Assembly: GCA_014379965.1 (NCBI GenBank)
Contig: JACMKU010000199.1
Span: 1 to 57,380 of the forward strand
Source: Chitinophagaceae bacterium
GTDB lineage: Bacteria; Bacteroidota; Bacteroidia; Chitinophagales; Chitinophagaceae
Reading direction: 5' to 3'
Length of the DNA: 57,380 nt
The notes under the pieces were generated by a model. That model ran no database searches. It was given only the letters and a program-made list of their open reading frames with translations, and had not been told where the DNA came from. Shown in pieces: positions 17,128 to 26,375 of this stretch. A program made the position numbers and the translations under genes. Position 1 is the first letter of the stretch. Each line of letters starts with the position of its first letter.

Positions 17128-17231
17128 CGTTCTCAAGGTCGAAATCCTCTTCCTCCCTCGATCTCGTCGATTGCGAGGGATGGTTTCGAATTAAAGGACG
17201 TTGAACGTTAAACCCTTAAACGTTAAACCCC
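17099..17231. repeat. Intergenic inverted repeat, GTTTAACG vocabulary (copy A2)
   Basis: The left arm 17099-17131 lies partly inside the MFS coding end and contains its stop codon. The right arm 17198-17231 is the complement form (AACGTTAAACCCTTAAACG). Inner elements are TTCTCAAGGTCGAAA (17130-17144) and TTCGAATTAAAGGACG (17185-17200). The loop also has a smaller inverted repeat (CCTCGATCTCG... / CGAGGGA). The right arm ends 4 bp from the stop of the tiny minus-strand ORF at 17236. Confidence 0.92.
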
Positions 17232-17235
17232 GATT

Positions 17236-17316
17236 CTATGAAGGCATCAAGTATATATAGACAGCAAAAAATGCAAGGATTCCAATTAACCGTAGACGTT
17301 TACGTTTCATAAGCAT
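17236..17316 (-). CDS. Putative 26-aa membrane micropeptide
   Basis: ATG to TAG encodes MLMKRKRLRLIGILAF followed by FAVYIYLMPS: a basic N-terminus and a single hydrophobic helix, the pattern of a short membrane peptide. An alternative start at Met3 gives 24 aa. TATCTTG on the minus strand (complement of 17329-17335) about 13 nt before the ATG is close to the -7 box. Its stop codon lies 4 bp from the arm of repeat A2, exactly where arms sit relative to bona fide gene ends. Homology is unknown. Confidence 0.5.
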   Translation of the reverse strand: MLMKRKRLRLIGILAFFAVYIYLMPS

Positions 17317-17483
17317 AATTTATGATCGCAAGATAAATTCCACCGGGATTGCGTACAATAGTATACACACCGTTAAACCCATGAAAAATTACCCCTCATC
17401 CGTCCGGGTTATCACTTATCAAAACACCCTTGCAAGAATGGGCAACGTTGAAGTATATTAGATTTAAACCAAACCTCCTGCGA

Positions 17484-18002
17484 ATGATGGCAACTACACT
17501 CACCCCTTCACCTGTTCGCCAGGGAAAAAATCTATTCAGCGCCATTTCCTGGGCCGCATTGCTGGTAGGTACCCTGGATATTACAGCTGCAATGACAAAG
17601 TTCTACCTTGAGCGCGACCTTGGGCCTTCTCCAATTTTTAAATTCATCTCAAGTGGTGTATTTGGACGACAGGCATTTACTGGCGGAACGCTGATGATCA
17701 TATGGGGACTTGTCTTTCATTATATCATTACATTCCTTTTCACCACATTTCTCTTCCTTATTTATCCCCGACTCTCGACGCTATTGAAGAATAAGTACGT
17801 CATCGGGATACTCTATGGCCTTTTTATATGGGTGATCATGAACAGGATCATAGTTCCGTTGAGTAATACACCTGTTAGCAAGGCAGGGTTTGATGCCCGC
17901 GATGCCATTATCCAGGCACTGATACTGATTACCATGATTGGTATTCCTGCATCATGGCTCGCCCATCGATATTACTACCCTGCATCCCCCGATAAGATTT
18001 GA
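17484..18002 (+). CDS. Conserved membrane protein, four predicted TM helices
   Basis: The frame is open from 17430, but MMATTLTPSPVRQGKNLF at 17484 is the natural start (172 aa). Four hydrophobic segments are readable: FSAISWAALLVGTLDITA, LMIIWGLVFHYIITFLFTTF, VIGILYGLFIWVIM, and IIQALILITMIGIPASWLA. Between the first two lies FISSGVFGRQAFTGG. It resembles small uncharacterised integral membrane proteins of Bacteroidota; no function is assigned. It is followed closely by the PafA-like phosphatase on the same strand. Confidence 0.75.
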   Translation: MMATTLTPSPVRQGKNLFSAISWAALLVGTLDITAAMTKFYLERDLGPSPIFKFISSGVFGRQAFTGGTLMIIWGLVFHYIITFLFTTFLFLIYPRLSTLLKNKYVIGILYGLFIWVIMNRIIVPLSNTPVSKAGFDARDAIIQALILITMIGIPASWLAHRYYYPASPDKI

Positions 18003-18025
18003 TTATTAACCTTTCCTGGTGACCA

Positions 18026-18054
18026 TTTGAGGAAATGATAATCCCTTACATTTG
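18026..18054 (+). promoter_or_regulatory. Promoter of the PafA-like phosphatase
   Basis: TTTG at 18026-18029, a 17-nt spacer, and TACATTTG at 18047-18054, fitting the Bacteroidota promoter pattern. Predicted transcription begins about 9 nt before the ATG at 18070. Confidence 0.6.
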
Positions 18055-18069
18055 CCTCAAACGGAAATC

Positions 18070-19689
18070 ATGCGCAGGATCGTGTTCATATTTATCGCCC
18101 TATTTTCCTTTACCTCAAACTTTGCACAACCTACTACTCTTCGTCGACCCAAGCTGGTGATAGGAGTTGTCGTCGACCAAATGCGATGGGATTATCTCTA
18201 TAGATATTACGACAGGTACCAGGCAGATGGATTTAAGCGAATTTTACTTCAAGGTTTCAGTTGCGAAAACACCTTCATTCCCTATACACCCACATATACA
18301 GCTGCTGGGCATGCATGTGTATACTCAGGTTCCGTTCCTGCAGTAAATGGCATCATTGGGAATTTCTGGTACAACCGGGAATTAAAAAGAAATTTTTACT
18401 GCACCGAAGACTCGACAGTCACAACTGTAGGAAGTACATCATCTGCCGGCAAGATGTCTCCCCGAAACATGTGGTCTACCACTATCACAGATGAATTAAG
18501 GCTGGCGACAAATTTCCAAAGCAAATCAATCGGGATTGCCCTAAAAGATCGTGGATCAATTCTACCTGCAGGGCATTCGGGCACTGCATACTGGTTTGAC
18601 AACACCAGCGCTGGGTTTATCACGAGTTCTTACTACATGAATGCTTTGCCTTCCTGGGTGCAGGCATTTAACAACAAGAAGTTACCGGAGAAGTATATGT
18701 TGCAGGCATGGAATACTCTCTACCCTATCTCGACGTATACGCAGAGCACCAGCGACGATAAGATATATGAGGCTAGCATTACTGGTGAAGACAATACATT
18801 CCCCCACAGGACGGATACGATTTCGCGTAACAGGACCGAGGCCTTCCGTGCGACTCCATTCGCGAACACCTATACATTCGACATGTCGAAAGCGGCAATC
18901 GAAGCGGAAAAACTGGGGCAACGCGGGGTGACCGATTTCCTCGCCGTTAGTCTTTCCTCAACTGATTACATAGGTCACGCGTTCGGTGCAAACTCAATCG
19001 AGATAGAAGATACCTATCTCCGGCTCGACAAAGACCTTGCAGAGCTTTTTAAATACCTCGACGCGAAGCTAGGAAAGGGACAATACCTCTTCTTCCTTTC
19101 TGCAGACCATGGGGTGGCGCATATCCCTGGTTTTCTCAAAGAAAATAAGATCCCAGCAGGGGTGTTCGATGATGCAGATGTAAGGAAATGGCTTAATGAA
19201 CTTGCTGAAAAGAAATACGGTATCAAGAACAGCATCCTCCAGGTGATCAATTACCAGCTGTATATTGACAGGGATTTGCTCACTGCAAACAAGATCGATG
19301 CACAAGAGTTTAGCCAGTGGGCAACGCTGGAAGTAAAGAGTCATCCGGCAATTGCCAATGCCTACGACCTGCTGAGATTGCAGGACGCGACTTTACCTGC
19401 AAGAATTAAGGAGATGAGTACAAACGGATATAACCAGAAACTCAGTGGTGACATACAGTTTACCTTCAAACCCGGCTGGTTCGATGGCTGGGAAAAGGGT
19501 ACAACACACGGCACCTGGAATCCCTATGATTCACATATACCATTGTTGTTTTACGGGTGGAATATCAAGCCCGGTAAGACTAATAGGCAAATCTATATGT
19601 CTGACATCGCCCCGACCGTTGCGGCATTGCTTCGCATCCAGATGCCAAGCGGCACGGTAGGAACAGTGATAGAGGAGGTAACGAAATAA
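18070..19689 (+). CDS. PafA-like alkaline phosphatase family protein
   Basis: A secreted phosphomonoesterase-type protein, 539 aa from the ATG at 18070 (the upstream TTG at 18052 would spoil the signal peptide). Signal MRRIVFIFIALFSFTSNFAQ is followed by LVIGVVVDQMRWDYLYRYYD (metal Asp), the nucleophile loop TPTYTAAGHACVYSG, DYIGHAFG and FLSADHGVAHIP (zinc ligands). This matches the Thr-nucleophile PafA group of Bacteroidota, which releases phosphate outside the cytoplasm and is independent of PhoA. The nucleophile Thr is present. Confidence 0.92.
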   Translation: MRRIVFIFIALFSFTSNFAQPTTLRRPKLVIGVVVDQMRWDYLYRYYDRYQADGFKRILLQGFSCENTFIPYTPTYTAAGHACVYSGSVPAVNGIIGNFWYNRELKRNFYCTEDSTVTTVGSTSSAGKMSPRNMWSTTITDELRLATNFQSKSIGIALKDRGSILPAGHSGTAYWFDNTSAGFITSSYYMNALPSWVQAFNNKKLPEKYMLQAWNTLYPISTYTQSTSDDKIYEASITGEDNTFPHRTDTISRNRTEAFRATPFANTYTFDMSKAAIEAEKLGQRGVTDFLAVSLSSTDYIGHAFGANSIEIEDTYLRLDKDLAELFKYLDAKLGKGQYLFFLSADHGVAHIPGFLKENKIPAGVFDDADVRKWLNELAEKKYGIKNSILQVINYQLYIDRDLLTANKIDAQEFSQWATLEVKSHPAIANAYDLLRLQDATLPARIKEMSTNGYNQKLSGDIQFTFKPGWFDGWEKGTTHGTWNPYDSHIPLLFYGWNIKPGKTNRQIYMSDIAPTVAALLRIQMPSGTVGTVIEEVTK

Positions 19690-19739
19690 AAAATAGCCGA
19701 CATGCTGGCAGAATTCTTACTTTCGCAAAAACCCCATAA

Positions 19740-19997
19740 ATGGATTTGAAAGAACAATTTGAACAGGCAGCATCCGACAGTAAGAGCCTTTCAGACAGGC
19801 CTAGTAACGAAACATTACTCCAACTATATTCCTTGTATAAGCAGGCAACTGATGGAGATGTAAATACAGATCCACCGGCTAATCCGTTCGATTTCGTAAA
19901 CAAGGCGAAGTATGAAGCCTGGGTAGCGCTAAAAGGGAAGTCGAAGGATGAGGCAATGAAGGAGTATACTGAGTTGGTGAATAAGTTGAAGGGATAG
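19740..19997 (+). CDS. Acyl-CoA-binding protein
   Basis: An 85-aa four-helix ACBP. The signature is readable: LYSLYKQATDGDVNTDPP, then NKAKYEAWVALKGKSKDEAMKEY, including the Tyr/Lys/Trp residues that contact the CoA and acyl chain in known ACBPs. It is cytosolic. ACBPs are mainly eukaryotic but occur in some bacteria, including Bacteroidota. It lies between a secreted phosphatase and smc and has no lipid-metabolism neighbour. The stop codon is followed within about 10 bp by a GTTGATTAAG word array. Confidence 0.92.
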   Translation: MDLKEQFEQAASDSKSLSDRPSNETLLQLYSLYKQATDGDVNTDPPANPFDFVNKAKYEAWVALKGKSKDEAMKEYTELVNKLKG

Positions 19998-20007
19998 GGT
20001 GGTTGTT

Positions 20008-20162
20008 TGGTTGAGTTGACTAAGTTGATTAGGTTGATTAAGTTGATTAAGTTCGAAATATCCCTACAAATAAAAAAGTCTCACCAATGTGAGACTTTTA
20101 TCGTTCAATGCGGTTTGGTCCCAGCTTATTCAACCCAATCAACTTAATCAACCCAATCAACC
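20008..20162. repeat. Intergenic inverted repeat, GTTGATTAAG vocabulary (copy B1)
   Basis: The left arm 20008-20054 (GTTGAGTTGACTAAG, GTTGATTAGG, GTTGATTAAG units) and right arm 20124-20162 (CAACCCAATCAACTTAATC and repeats) occupy the whole gap between the convergent stops of the ACBP gene (19997) and smc (20169). AAGTTCGAAAT at 20049-20059 matches the inner element of the A family. A terminator hairpin sits inside the loop. Confidence 0.93.
20072..20099. terminator. Bidirectional terminator inside repeat B1
   Basis: A perfect 11-bp stem AAAAGTCTCAC / GTGAGACTTTT with a 4-nt loop. A-run on one side and T-run on the other let it serve both the ACBP gene (+) and smc (-). Confidence 0.92.
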
Positions 20163-20168
20163 TCTCGC

Positions 20169-23100
20169 TCAATTCTGGTTTTGCTGCAAATTCCTAAAAT
20201 CCACACTCACCAACTTACTCACCCCCGGCTCCTGCATCGTCACGCCATAGATCACGTCGACGGTACTCATGGTCATCTTATTGTGTGTAACGATAATGAA
20301 TTGAGAATTTTCGCTGAATTCCCTGATCATGTTTGTAAACTTGCTCACGTTCGCATCATCCAATGGAGCGTCAACTTCATCGAGAATACAAAATGGGGCG
20401 GGTTTGATGAGGTAGATAGCAAACAGTAAAGCTGTAGCTGTTAATGTACGCTCTCCTCCACTCAACTGCGTTAATGACGTTGGGCGTTTTCCCTTAGGCT
20501 TGGCAATAACGTCGATACCGCTTTCGGCAAGATTATCAGGATTGTCAAGGACGAGGTCGCACTGATCGTCCTCTGTGAACAGTGACTTGAAGACCTTATG
20601 GAAATTTTCCCTGACAAGGTTAAAAGTATCGAGGAACTTCTGGTTAGCCGTCGCCTCTACTTCTTCAATCGTCTTTAGCAGGCTTTCCTTGGCGTTCACC
20701 AGATCATTCTTCTGTTCTACTATAAATTCATAACGTTTCTTCATTTCCGTAAACGCTTCGATTGCCGTGGGGTTCACTTCCCCAAGATTCTCCAGGCGCT
20801 TTTTCATTCGGTCTGCTTTCTCCTGTAATTCTTCCAGTGCAATCTCGGTATTCCTGGACTGGTCGAGGATATCCTCCAGCTTAATCCTGAATTCTACATC
20901 CAGCCGTTCACGTGTGCCCGCCAACTGTAGCTTCAGTTCATTTAAGCGGTCCTTGATAGCCGCGAGTAAATGCTCAACCTGCTCCTTCTCTTTAACCTTG
21001 TGACGAAGCTCACTTTCCTTTTCGCTTAACTGGTTGCGCAGGTTATAGTAGGCCTGATCGGCTTCGTTTAGTATTGTCTCATCTTCTGACTTCCGTCTCA
21101 TCATCTCCAGCAATGCTGCTTCAATCTCGCTAAGCGACGCCTCAGACTGCTCGATACTCACTGTGGTATCAGATAGGCTGGTAGTGTTGTTCTCTATTTG
21201 CTGTTGGAGGTCGGCCAACTGGTTATTCTTGAATTCGAGTTCCTGGCGCAATGCAGAGATCTTACTCTGCTGTTTCGTGACATGCAGGTTAAACTCATTG
21301 TATTGCTGCGTTGCCTCATTATAACCCAGTTCAGCCTCAAGAAATGCCTCGTTTACTTCAGCCAGCCGGGAATTATATGCCTGTAATTGCTCGTTGTATT
21401 CGATAAGCTGATTCCTAACGCCCTCCACCGATTGGTGCGTTTGCTGCATCTGGTGTTGCAACTCTTCAAGCCTGTGAAGGCTGTTCGTTTGCATCGAATG
21501 CAGGTTCTCAAGCTTATTATGCAGTGAAAATACCTGGTTAGTCAGCTGCTGTATCTCAAGCTCGGTCTCCTTTATTGCTGATTCCCTAAGATCTTCATTG
21601 AATGCGATGACCTCGTTGTGCCTGGCCTGGATAGTCGCGCGAAGAGCTTCCACCACCTCGTCCTGGGAAGCGATCTCGTCCTGTAGCTTCTCGAGATTTT
21701 TTACCCTACCGATCTTCTTTCCTTCGATCATGCCAACGCTGCCACCAGTGAGAGAATACTTACCTTTTACATATTTCCCATTCTTTTCAATTACTACGAA
21801 ACCATTGCTATTCTGCAAGGCATCTTCATTGTCTGCTACGAATACGTTGCCGAGTAGATGTTCTGCCAGCTTCCTGTACTTCTCTTCTACCTCTACCACA
21901 CTGAGTGCAGGGATGCCACCTTCTAATTGATGGGAGCCGATCACGTTCTCGTTAGCATATATCTTATCCAAAAGAAAGAAATTCGCTTTGCCTTTCTTGT
22001 TCTCATCGAGCAGGTGAACAGCCTGCAGCCCTTCCTGGAGGTTGTTGACGACGTAATAACTCAAGTAGGGCTCGAGTACATTTTCCAGGGCTGTTCTATA
22101 TTCCTCCTTCACGTATAGAATATCGGAGAGGATCGGCGATGTATGGTTCCAATTATTATTATTGTGCAGGAATTTCACGCTATCCGGATATCCTTCCATC
22201 GAGTCGATCATGCTTTTAAGCAGATCGTGTTCATTCTTCTTCGAATCGAGCTTACGGTTTTCTTCTGCGAGTTCGTTACGCAGGTCATCGAGGATCGATT
22301 GCGTTTGGAGGATCTGTTCCTTTGTATTGTCCTGGTGATGCTGCAATTGTTCCAGGTCAATCTTCTTTATGTTGAGTTCCTTCTCCTTTAATATTCTTTC
22401 CTGGTCAAGTTGATGGCGCTGTTCCTCCCGTTGTTTCCTCTCCTCTTCCACCTGCGCGATGGTTCTTTGCAAATTCTGCACAGATGTATCGGCAACCACT
22501 ACCTTCTTCTCCGCATCAAACTGATTGCGTTGCACCTGCTGGAATTCGCTGCGAAGCTGGTCGAGTGACTTACGTTTCTCATCAAGTACCTCTCTCTTCC
22601 TGGTTGCATCGTTACTAAACTGCTGGAGCTGCTCACCCAGGCCTTCAAGCGCATTGGCTTCCTCTTCCATTTGCAGTTGCGTGAAAGCTATGCTCTCATC
22701 AATTCCCTTGAGTTGGCCGCCTGCTTTTTGAAGAAAGGCTGTGAGGTTGGCTTCCCTCTCCCGAAGGTATTCCAGTCGCTGGGCTGCGAGGTTCTTCTCG
22801 TTTTCTTTAGTTCTCACTTCCTGCACAAGCTCATTGAAAGTATGCTGCAAGCTTTGCAGTTGCTTCTCCTTCTCAATGAAAGAAAATTTTTCCTGCTCGA
22901 GCGAAGCCTCTTCCATAGCGATCTCCGCCTCCATTTTTATCCGCTTGTCGGTTTCCTTCTCCTGCTGCTCATTTAGTTCCTTATACGTAAGATTAAAGCC
23001 TTCGAGTGCGGCCTTAGCCAGCTCGATGCTCACTTCGCGGTAATCCTTTTTTATTTCATGATACTTTTCTGCCTTCTTAGCCTGGCTCTCCAGTGCCTTT

Positions 23101-23714
23101 AGTTGGTTGTTGATCTCGAACAGCAGATCCTCGATACGGGCAAGATCCTGTTCGGTGGCATCGAGTTTAAGCTTAGCTTCTTTCTTCCTGGTCTTATAAA
23201 TAGAAATGCCGGCGGCCTGCTCAAGCATTCGTCGGCGGCTATTGTCTTTGTCTTTAATGAGATCGTCGACCATCCCAAGTTCGATGATGGCATAGCTATC
23301 GGTACTTATACCAGTATCCATGAACAGGTTTTGGATATCCTTCAGGCGGCATTGTACGTCGTTAAGACGGTATTCACTTTCACCGCTCTTATAGAATTTA
23401 CGGGTGATGGTGACGGTGCTAAACTCGGTAGGAAGGAGATTCTTTGTATTCTCAAATGTCAGGCTAACTTCCGCAAGGCCGCTCGCCGAACGCGTCTTGG
23501 ATCCGTTGAACACAAGACTGTCGAGGTTCTCGCTACGGAGGTGGCTGATCTTCTGTTCACCGATCACCCAACGGATGCTATCGACGATATTGGATTTGCC
23601 ACAGCCGTTTGGCCCAACAATCCCCGTGATATTGTCGTCGAAATTGACGATAGTCTTATCTGCGAAGCTTTTGAAACCCTTGATTTCTAAACTCTTTAAT
23701 CTCACAGTGTACAA
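20169..23714 (-). CDS. smc: Chromosome segregation protein SMC
   Basis: A 1181-aa condensin ATPase. The N-terminal head has LKSLEIKGFKSFADKT and the Walker A loop GPNGCGKSNIVD near residue 34. Two long Glu/Gln-rich coiled coils flank a hinge around residues 500-680 (GYPDSVKFLHNN ... GGSVGMIEGKKIGR). The C-terminal head has the ABC signature LSGGERTLTATALLF and Walker B FCILDEVDAPLDD. There is no ATG at the start; TTG at 23714 or GTG at 23705 (giving MRLKSLEIKG, the usual SMC opening) are the candidates. ScpA/ScpB genes are not in the window. Confidence 0.97.
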   Translation of the reverse strand: MYTVRLKSLEIKGFKSFADKTIVNFDDNITGIVGPNGCGKSNIVDSIRWVIGEQKISHLRSENLDSLVFNGSKTRSASGLAEVSLTFENTKNLLPTEFSTVTITRKFYKSGESEYRLNDVQCRLKDIQNLFMDTGISTDSYAIIELGMVDDLIKDKDNSRRRMLEQAAGISIYKTRKKEAKLKLDATEQDLARIEDLLFEINNQLKALESQAKKAEKYHEIKKDYREVSIELAKAALEGFNLTYKELNEQQEKETDKRIKMEAEIAMEEASLEQEKFSFIEKEKQLQSLQHTFNELVQEVRTKENEKNLAAQRLEYLREREANLTAFLQKAGGQLKGIDESIAFTQLQMEEEANALEGLGEQLQQFSNDATRKREVLDEKRKSLDQLRSEFQQVQRNQFDAEKKVVVADTSVQNLQRTIAQVEEERKQREEQRHQLDQERILKEKELNIKKIDLEQLQHHQDNTKEQILQTQSILDDLRNELAEENRKLDSKKNEHDLLKSMIDSMEGYPDSVKFLHNNNNWNHTSPILSDILYVKEEYRTALENVLEPYLSYYVVNNLQEGLQAVHLLDENKKGKANFFLLDKIYANENVIGSHQLEGGIPALSVVEVEEKYRKLAEHLLGNVFVADNEDALQNSNGFVVIEKNGKYVKGKYSLTGGSVGMIEGKKIGRVKNLEKLQDEIASQDEVVEALRATIQARHNEVIAFNEDLRESAIKETELEIQQLTNQVFSLHNKLENLHSMQTNSLHRLEELQHQMQQTHQSVEGVRNQLIEYNEQLQAYNSRLAEVNEAFLEAELGYNEATQQYNEFNLHVTKQQSKISALRQELEFKNNQLADLQQQIENNTTSLSDTTVSIEQSEASLSEIEAALLEMMRRKSEDETILNEADQAYYNLRNQLSEKESELRHKVKEKEQVEHLLAAIKDRLNELKLQLAGTRERLDVEFRIKLEDILDQSRNTEIALEELQEKADRMKKRLENLGEVNPTAIEAFTEMKKRYEFIVEQKNDLVNAKESLLKTIEEVEATANQKFLDTFNLVRENFHKVFKSLFTEDDQCDLVLDNPDNLAESGIDVIAKPKGKRPTSLTQLSGGERTLTATALLFAIYLIKPAPFCILDEVDAPLDDANVSKFTNMIREFSENSQFIIVTHNKMTMSTVDVIYGVTMQEPGVSKLVSVDFRNLQQNQN

Positions 23715-23821
23715 GTTTTTATTAGGGGCGAATTTAGTCTAATAAGGGAGAAACGGAAGACTGGCAATCAACCATTTATTCACAGGAGCAATTGAAAATG
23801 TTAGTAAGATGCCTCTTAAAT

Positions 23822-23959
23822 CGTTTAACGTTTAAGGTTTAACGTTTAACGTTCTTAAGTTCGATAGAGTAAAACCCAATGGTTACCCTGCGAAGACTGA
23901 GTGTGAGAACAGGGTCGAATCAAAGAACGTTAAACGTTAAACCCTTAAACGTTAAACGT
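23822..23959. repeat. Intergenic inverted repeat, GTTTAACG vocabulary (copy A3)
   Basis: The left arm is 23822-23854 and the right arm 23925-23959. Inner elements are TTCTTAAGTTCGA (23852-23864) and TCGAATCAAAGAACG (23915-23929). The right arm ends 7 bp from the permease stop codon; the left side faces the smc promoter region. Confidence 0.93.
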
Positions 23960-23966
23960 CGACAAT

Positions 23967-26375
23967 TCATTCCGACCTAAGACTCTTCACCGGATTCGCA
24001 CTCGCCGCCTTGATCGTCTGTATGCTAATTGTAGCAAAGGCCACAAATAAGGCCGCCAGGCCTGCAACCACGAATACCCACCATTCGATGCTGGTCCGAT
24101 AGGCAAAATTCTGAATCCACTTATTCATCGCGAACCAACCGATCGGAATGGCGAGTACGAGAGCTATAACCACGAGCTTAAGGAAATCGCGGGATAGAAG
24201 TCCTACCACGTTGGTAACCGAAGCGCCTAATGTCTTACGGATTCCAATTTCCTTCACTCGTTGTTGGGCCGCATACGTCGCGAGTCCCAGGAGGCCTAGG
24301 CATGCTATAAGAATTCCAAGTATGACAAGCGTAATGAACAATGTCTGGAACCTTGATTCGGAATCATAGAGTCGGGCAAACGTTTCATCGAGGAAAACAT
24401 ACTCGAAAGGTCGTTCCCCGGTAAATAGTTTCCATTTGTTCTCCAGCATCGAGAGGCTAGCTTGAATGTTATTTGCAGACAGTTTCACCGTGAAATTATT
24501 TGCTCTTGCCGGATGCACCAGGAAAGCAAAGGGCTTTATCTCATTTCGCATCGATGTGAAATGCCAGTCCTTCGCGATTCCCACGACATTCAAATAATAG
24601 GTAGTGTCTCCATCACTTCCCCAAAGTATTTGTTTTCCTGCAGCCGGGGTACCAAGGCCAAGATCCCTGACGGCTGTCTCGTTCAGCACAATTCCACCGA
24701 TTGTTTGGTCGAGTGGACCGTTTGGTATCCCGTTGGTGATCGTATCGGCGGGGAATGATGAAGAGAATCCCCTCCCCTCCTTCATCTCAATTCCTACTAC
24801 GTCCATGTACTCATAACTGACCGTCGAGAAATTTACCTGTTGCTCTTTTTCCGATCCTCTAGGACGTAGCCTGGTAGTCGCAAACTTGTCACCGATGATA
24901 CTTGTAGACGTCGCAGCTTTCTGTACTCCCGGAAGCTGCCGCGCCTCATTGAGGAAAGCACTCCGGTCCGAGCGCGAAAGGAAGCCAGCATTCTTGATTA
25001 CCACCACCTGGTCTTTATTGTAGCCAAGTTTCGCCGATTGTATAAATTTCATTTGCTGCGAAATGATCAGTGCGCCTATGATGAGCACAATAGAGATTGT
25101 AAACTGGACAACGACAAGGGTTTTCCTAAGATTAAGCGCTCCACTCTCATTCAACTTGAAGCCTTTCAATACCATGATTGGTTTAAAAGAAGAGAGATAC
25201 AATGCTGGAAAAATTCCGGCAGCTAAGCCAATCAGTAGGGCAACAGCGAGCATGTATAACATCACGAATGGATCGCCGATGATCGTCAATTGCTTCTGGG
25301 TAATCTGGTTGACTGTCGGCGTCATTAACTGTGCAATCAATACGGCAAGTACCGAAGCTATCAGACAGGTGATGACTGACTCCAGCAGAAATTGATTTAT
25401 CAGCGAAGTACGAATGGCCCCGGAAACTTTCCGAATTCCAATCTCCTTCGCACGTAGCGATGATTTTGCGGTAGCAAGGTTGATGTAATTAATTGCGGCA
25501 ATCAACAGGATAAAGAACCCAATAAAAGAGAACACATATACGTATAATTTATCGCTGTTTGGCTCGAGTTCCCACTTTAGGTTGGACTCCAGGTGAATGC
25601 CAGTCAACGGTTGGGTATAAAATACGCTATAACGTTCCTCCTGGCTGCGTTCATATAACGCCTGGATTTTCTTAGTTAGTGTGGGCATGTTCGTTCCTGC
25701 ATTTACCTTGATATAGGTGTAATAGTTATATCCACCCCAATTTGTATTCAGGGCCTCCGGGAGTTGCTTCCATGATACGAGGAAGTCGAAGTGGAAATGC
25801 GAATTTGCCGGTATGTCTTTCAAAACGCCAGTGACGATCATGTCACCCCCGGGAGAAACGTTCAATGTCTTACCCATCGGATCCTCGCTACCAAAATATC
25901 GCTTCGCGGCAGCGTGAGTGAGCACGATATTCTGAACATCCTTCAACGCCGTTGCAGGGTCACCTTTGAGGAAAGGGTAGGTAAATACCTGGAAGAAGCT
26001 GCTATCTGCGCGCCAAAACTTTTCTTCAGATATTTTCTTATCGCCATACTTAATCAACCAACTGCCGCCCCAGTCGGGAAGTATTCGGGCGATATGCTTC
26101 ACTTCGGGAAAATCAGTTTTCATCGCCGGCGCTAACGCGGCGGGAGTGGTAGCATCCGGTATACGGCTGCCATCGTCATTGATGAAATCTTTCACGACCC
26201 TATGAATATCGCCAGCATCTGCGTGGTACCTGTCGTAGCTCAACTCATCCTTTACAAACTGGAAGATCAGGAGTGTGCAGGCCATTCCGATGGCAAGACC
26301 GATGATGTTGATGAAGGAAAAGCCTTTATTTTTCCGAAGGCTACGCATCACGACTTTGAAGTAATGTGAGACCAT
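23967..26375 (-). CDS. ABC transporter permease, FtsX/MacB type
   Basis: 802 aa. The N-terminal helix (FSFINIIGLAIGMACTLLIFQFV) is followed by a large periplasmic MacB core domain (to about 280). Then come three helices with the FtsX motif KEIGIRKVSGA, a second periplasmic domain (about 430-670), and a last three-helix FtsX unit with KEIGIRKTLGAS. Doubled-FtsX proteins of this size are typical of Bacteroidota and usually work with a separate LolD/MacB-type ATPase in export or envelope stress. No ATPase gene is adjacent here. It is placed in the inner membrane. Confidence 0.92.
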   Translation of the reverse strand: MVSHYFKVVMRSLRKNKGFSFINIIGLAIGMACTLLIFQFVKDELSYDRYHADAGDIHRVVKDFINDDGSRIPDATTPAALAPAMKTDFPEVKHIARILPDWGGSWLIKYGDKKISEEKFWRADSSFFQVFTYPFLKGDPATALKDVQNIVLTHAAAKRYFGSEDPMGKTLNVSPGGDMIVTGVLKDIPANSHFHFDFLVSWKQLPEALNTNWGGYNYYTYIKVNAGTNMPTLTKKIQALYERSQEERYSVFYTQPLTGIHLESNLKWELEPNSDKLYVYVFSFIGFFILLIAAINYINLATAKSSLRAKEIGIRKVSGAIRTSLINQFLLESVITCLIASVLAVLIAQLMTPTVNQITQKQLTIIGDPFVMLYMLAVALLIGLAAGIFPALYLSSFKPIMVLKGFKLNESGALNLRKTLVVVQFTISIVLIIGALIISQQMKFIQSAKLGYNKDQVVVIKNAGFLSRSDRSAFLNEARQLPGVQKAATSTSIIGDKFATTRLRPRGSEKEQQVNFSTVSYEYMDVVGIEMKEGRGFSSSFPADTITNGIPNGPLDQTIGGIVLNETAVRDLGLGTPAAGKQILWGSDGDTTYYLNVVGIAKDWHFTSMRNEIKPFAFLVHPARANNFTVKLSANNIQASLSMLENKWKLFTGERPFEYVFLDETFARLYDSESRFQTLFITLVILGILIACLGLLGLATYAAQQRVKEIGIRKTLGASVTNVVGLLSRDFLKLVVIALVLAIPIGWFAMNKWIQNFAYRTSIEWWVFVVAGLAALFVAFATISIQTIKAASANPVKSLRSE

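Noticed and set aside
17128..17231. Rho-independent terminator reading of the GTTTAACG hairpins
   Set aside because: Arms are AT-rich with loops of 45-90 nt and no T-run follows them; clear classic terminators occur separately next to several genes.
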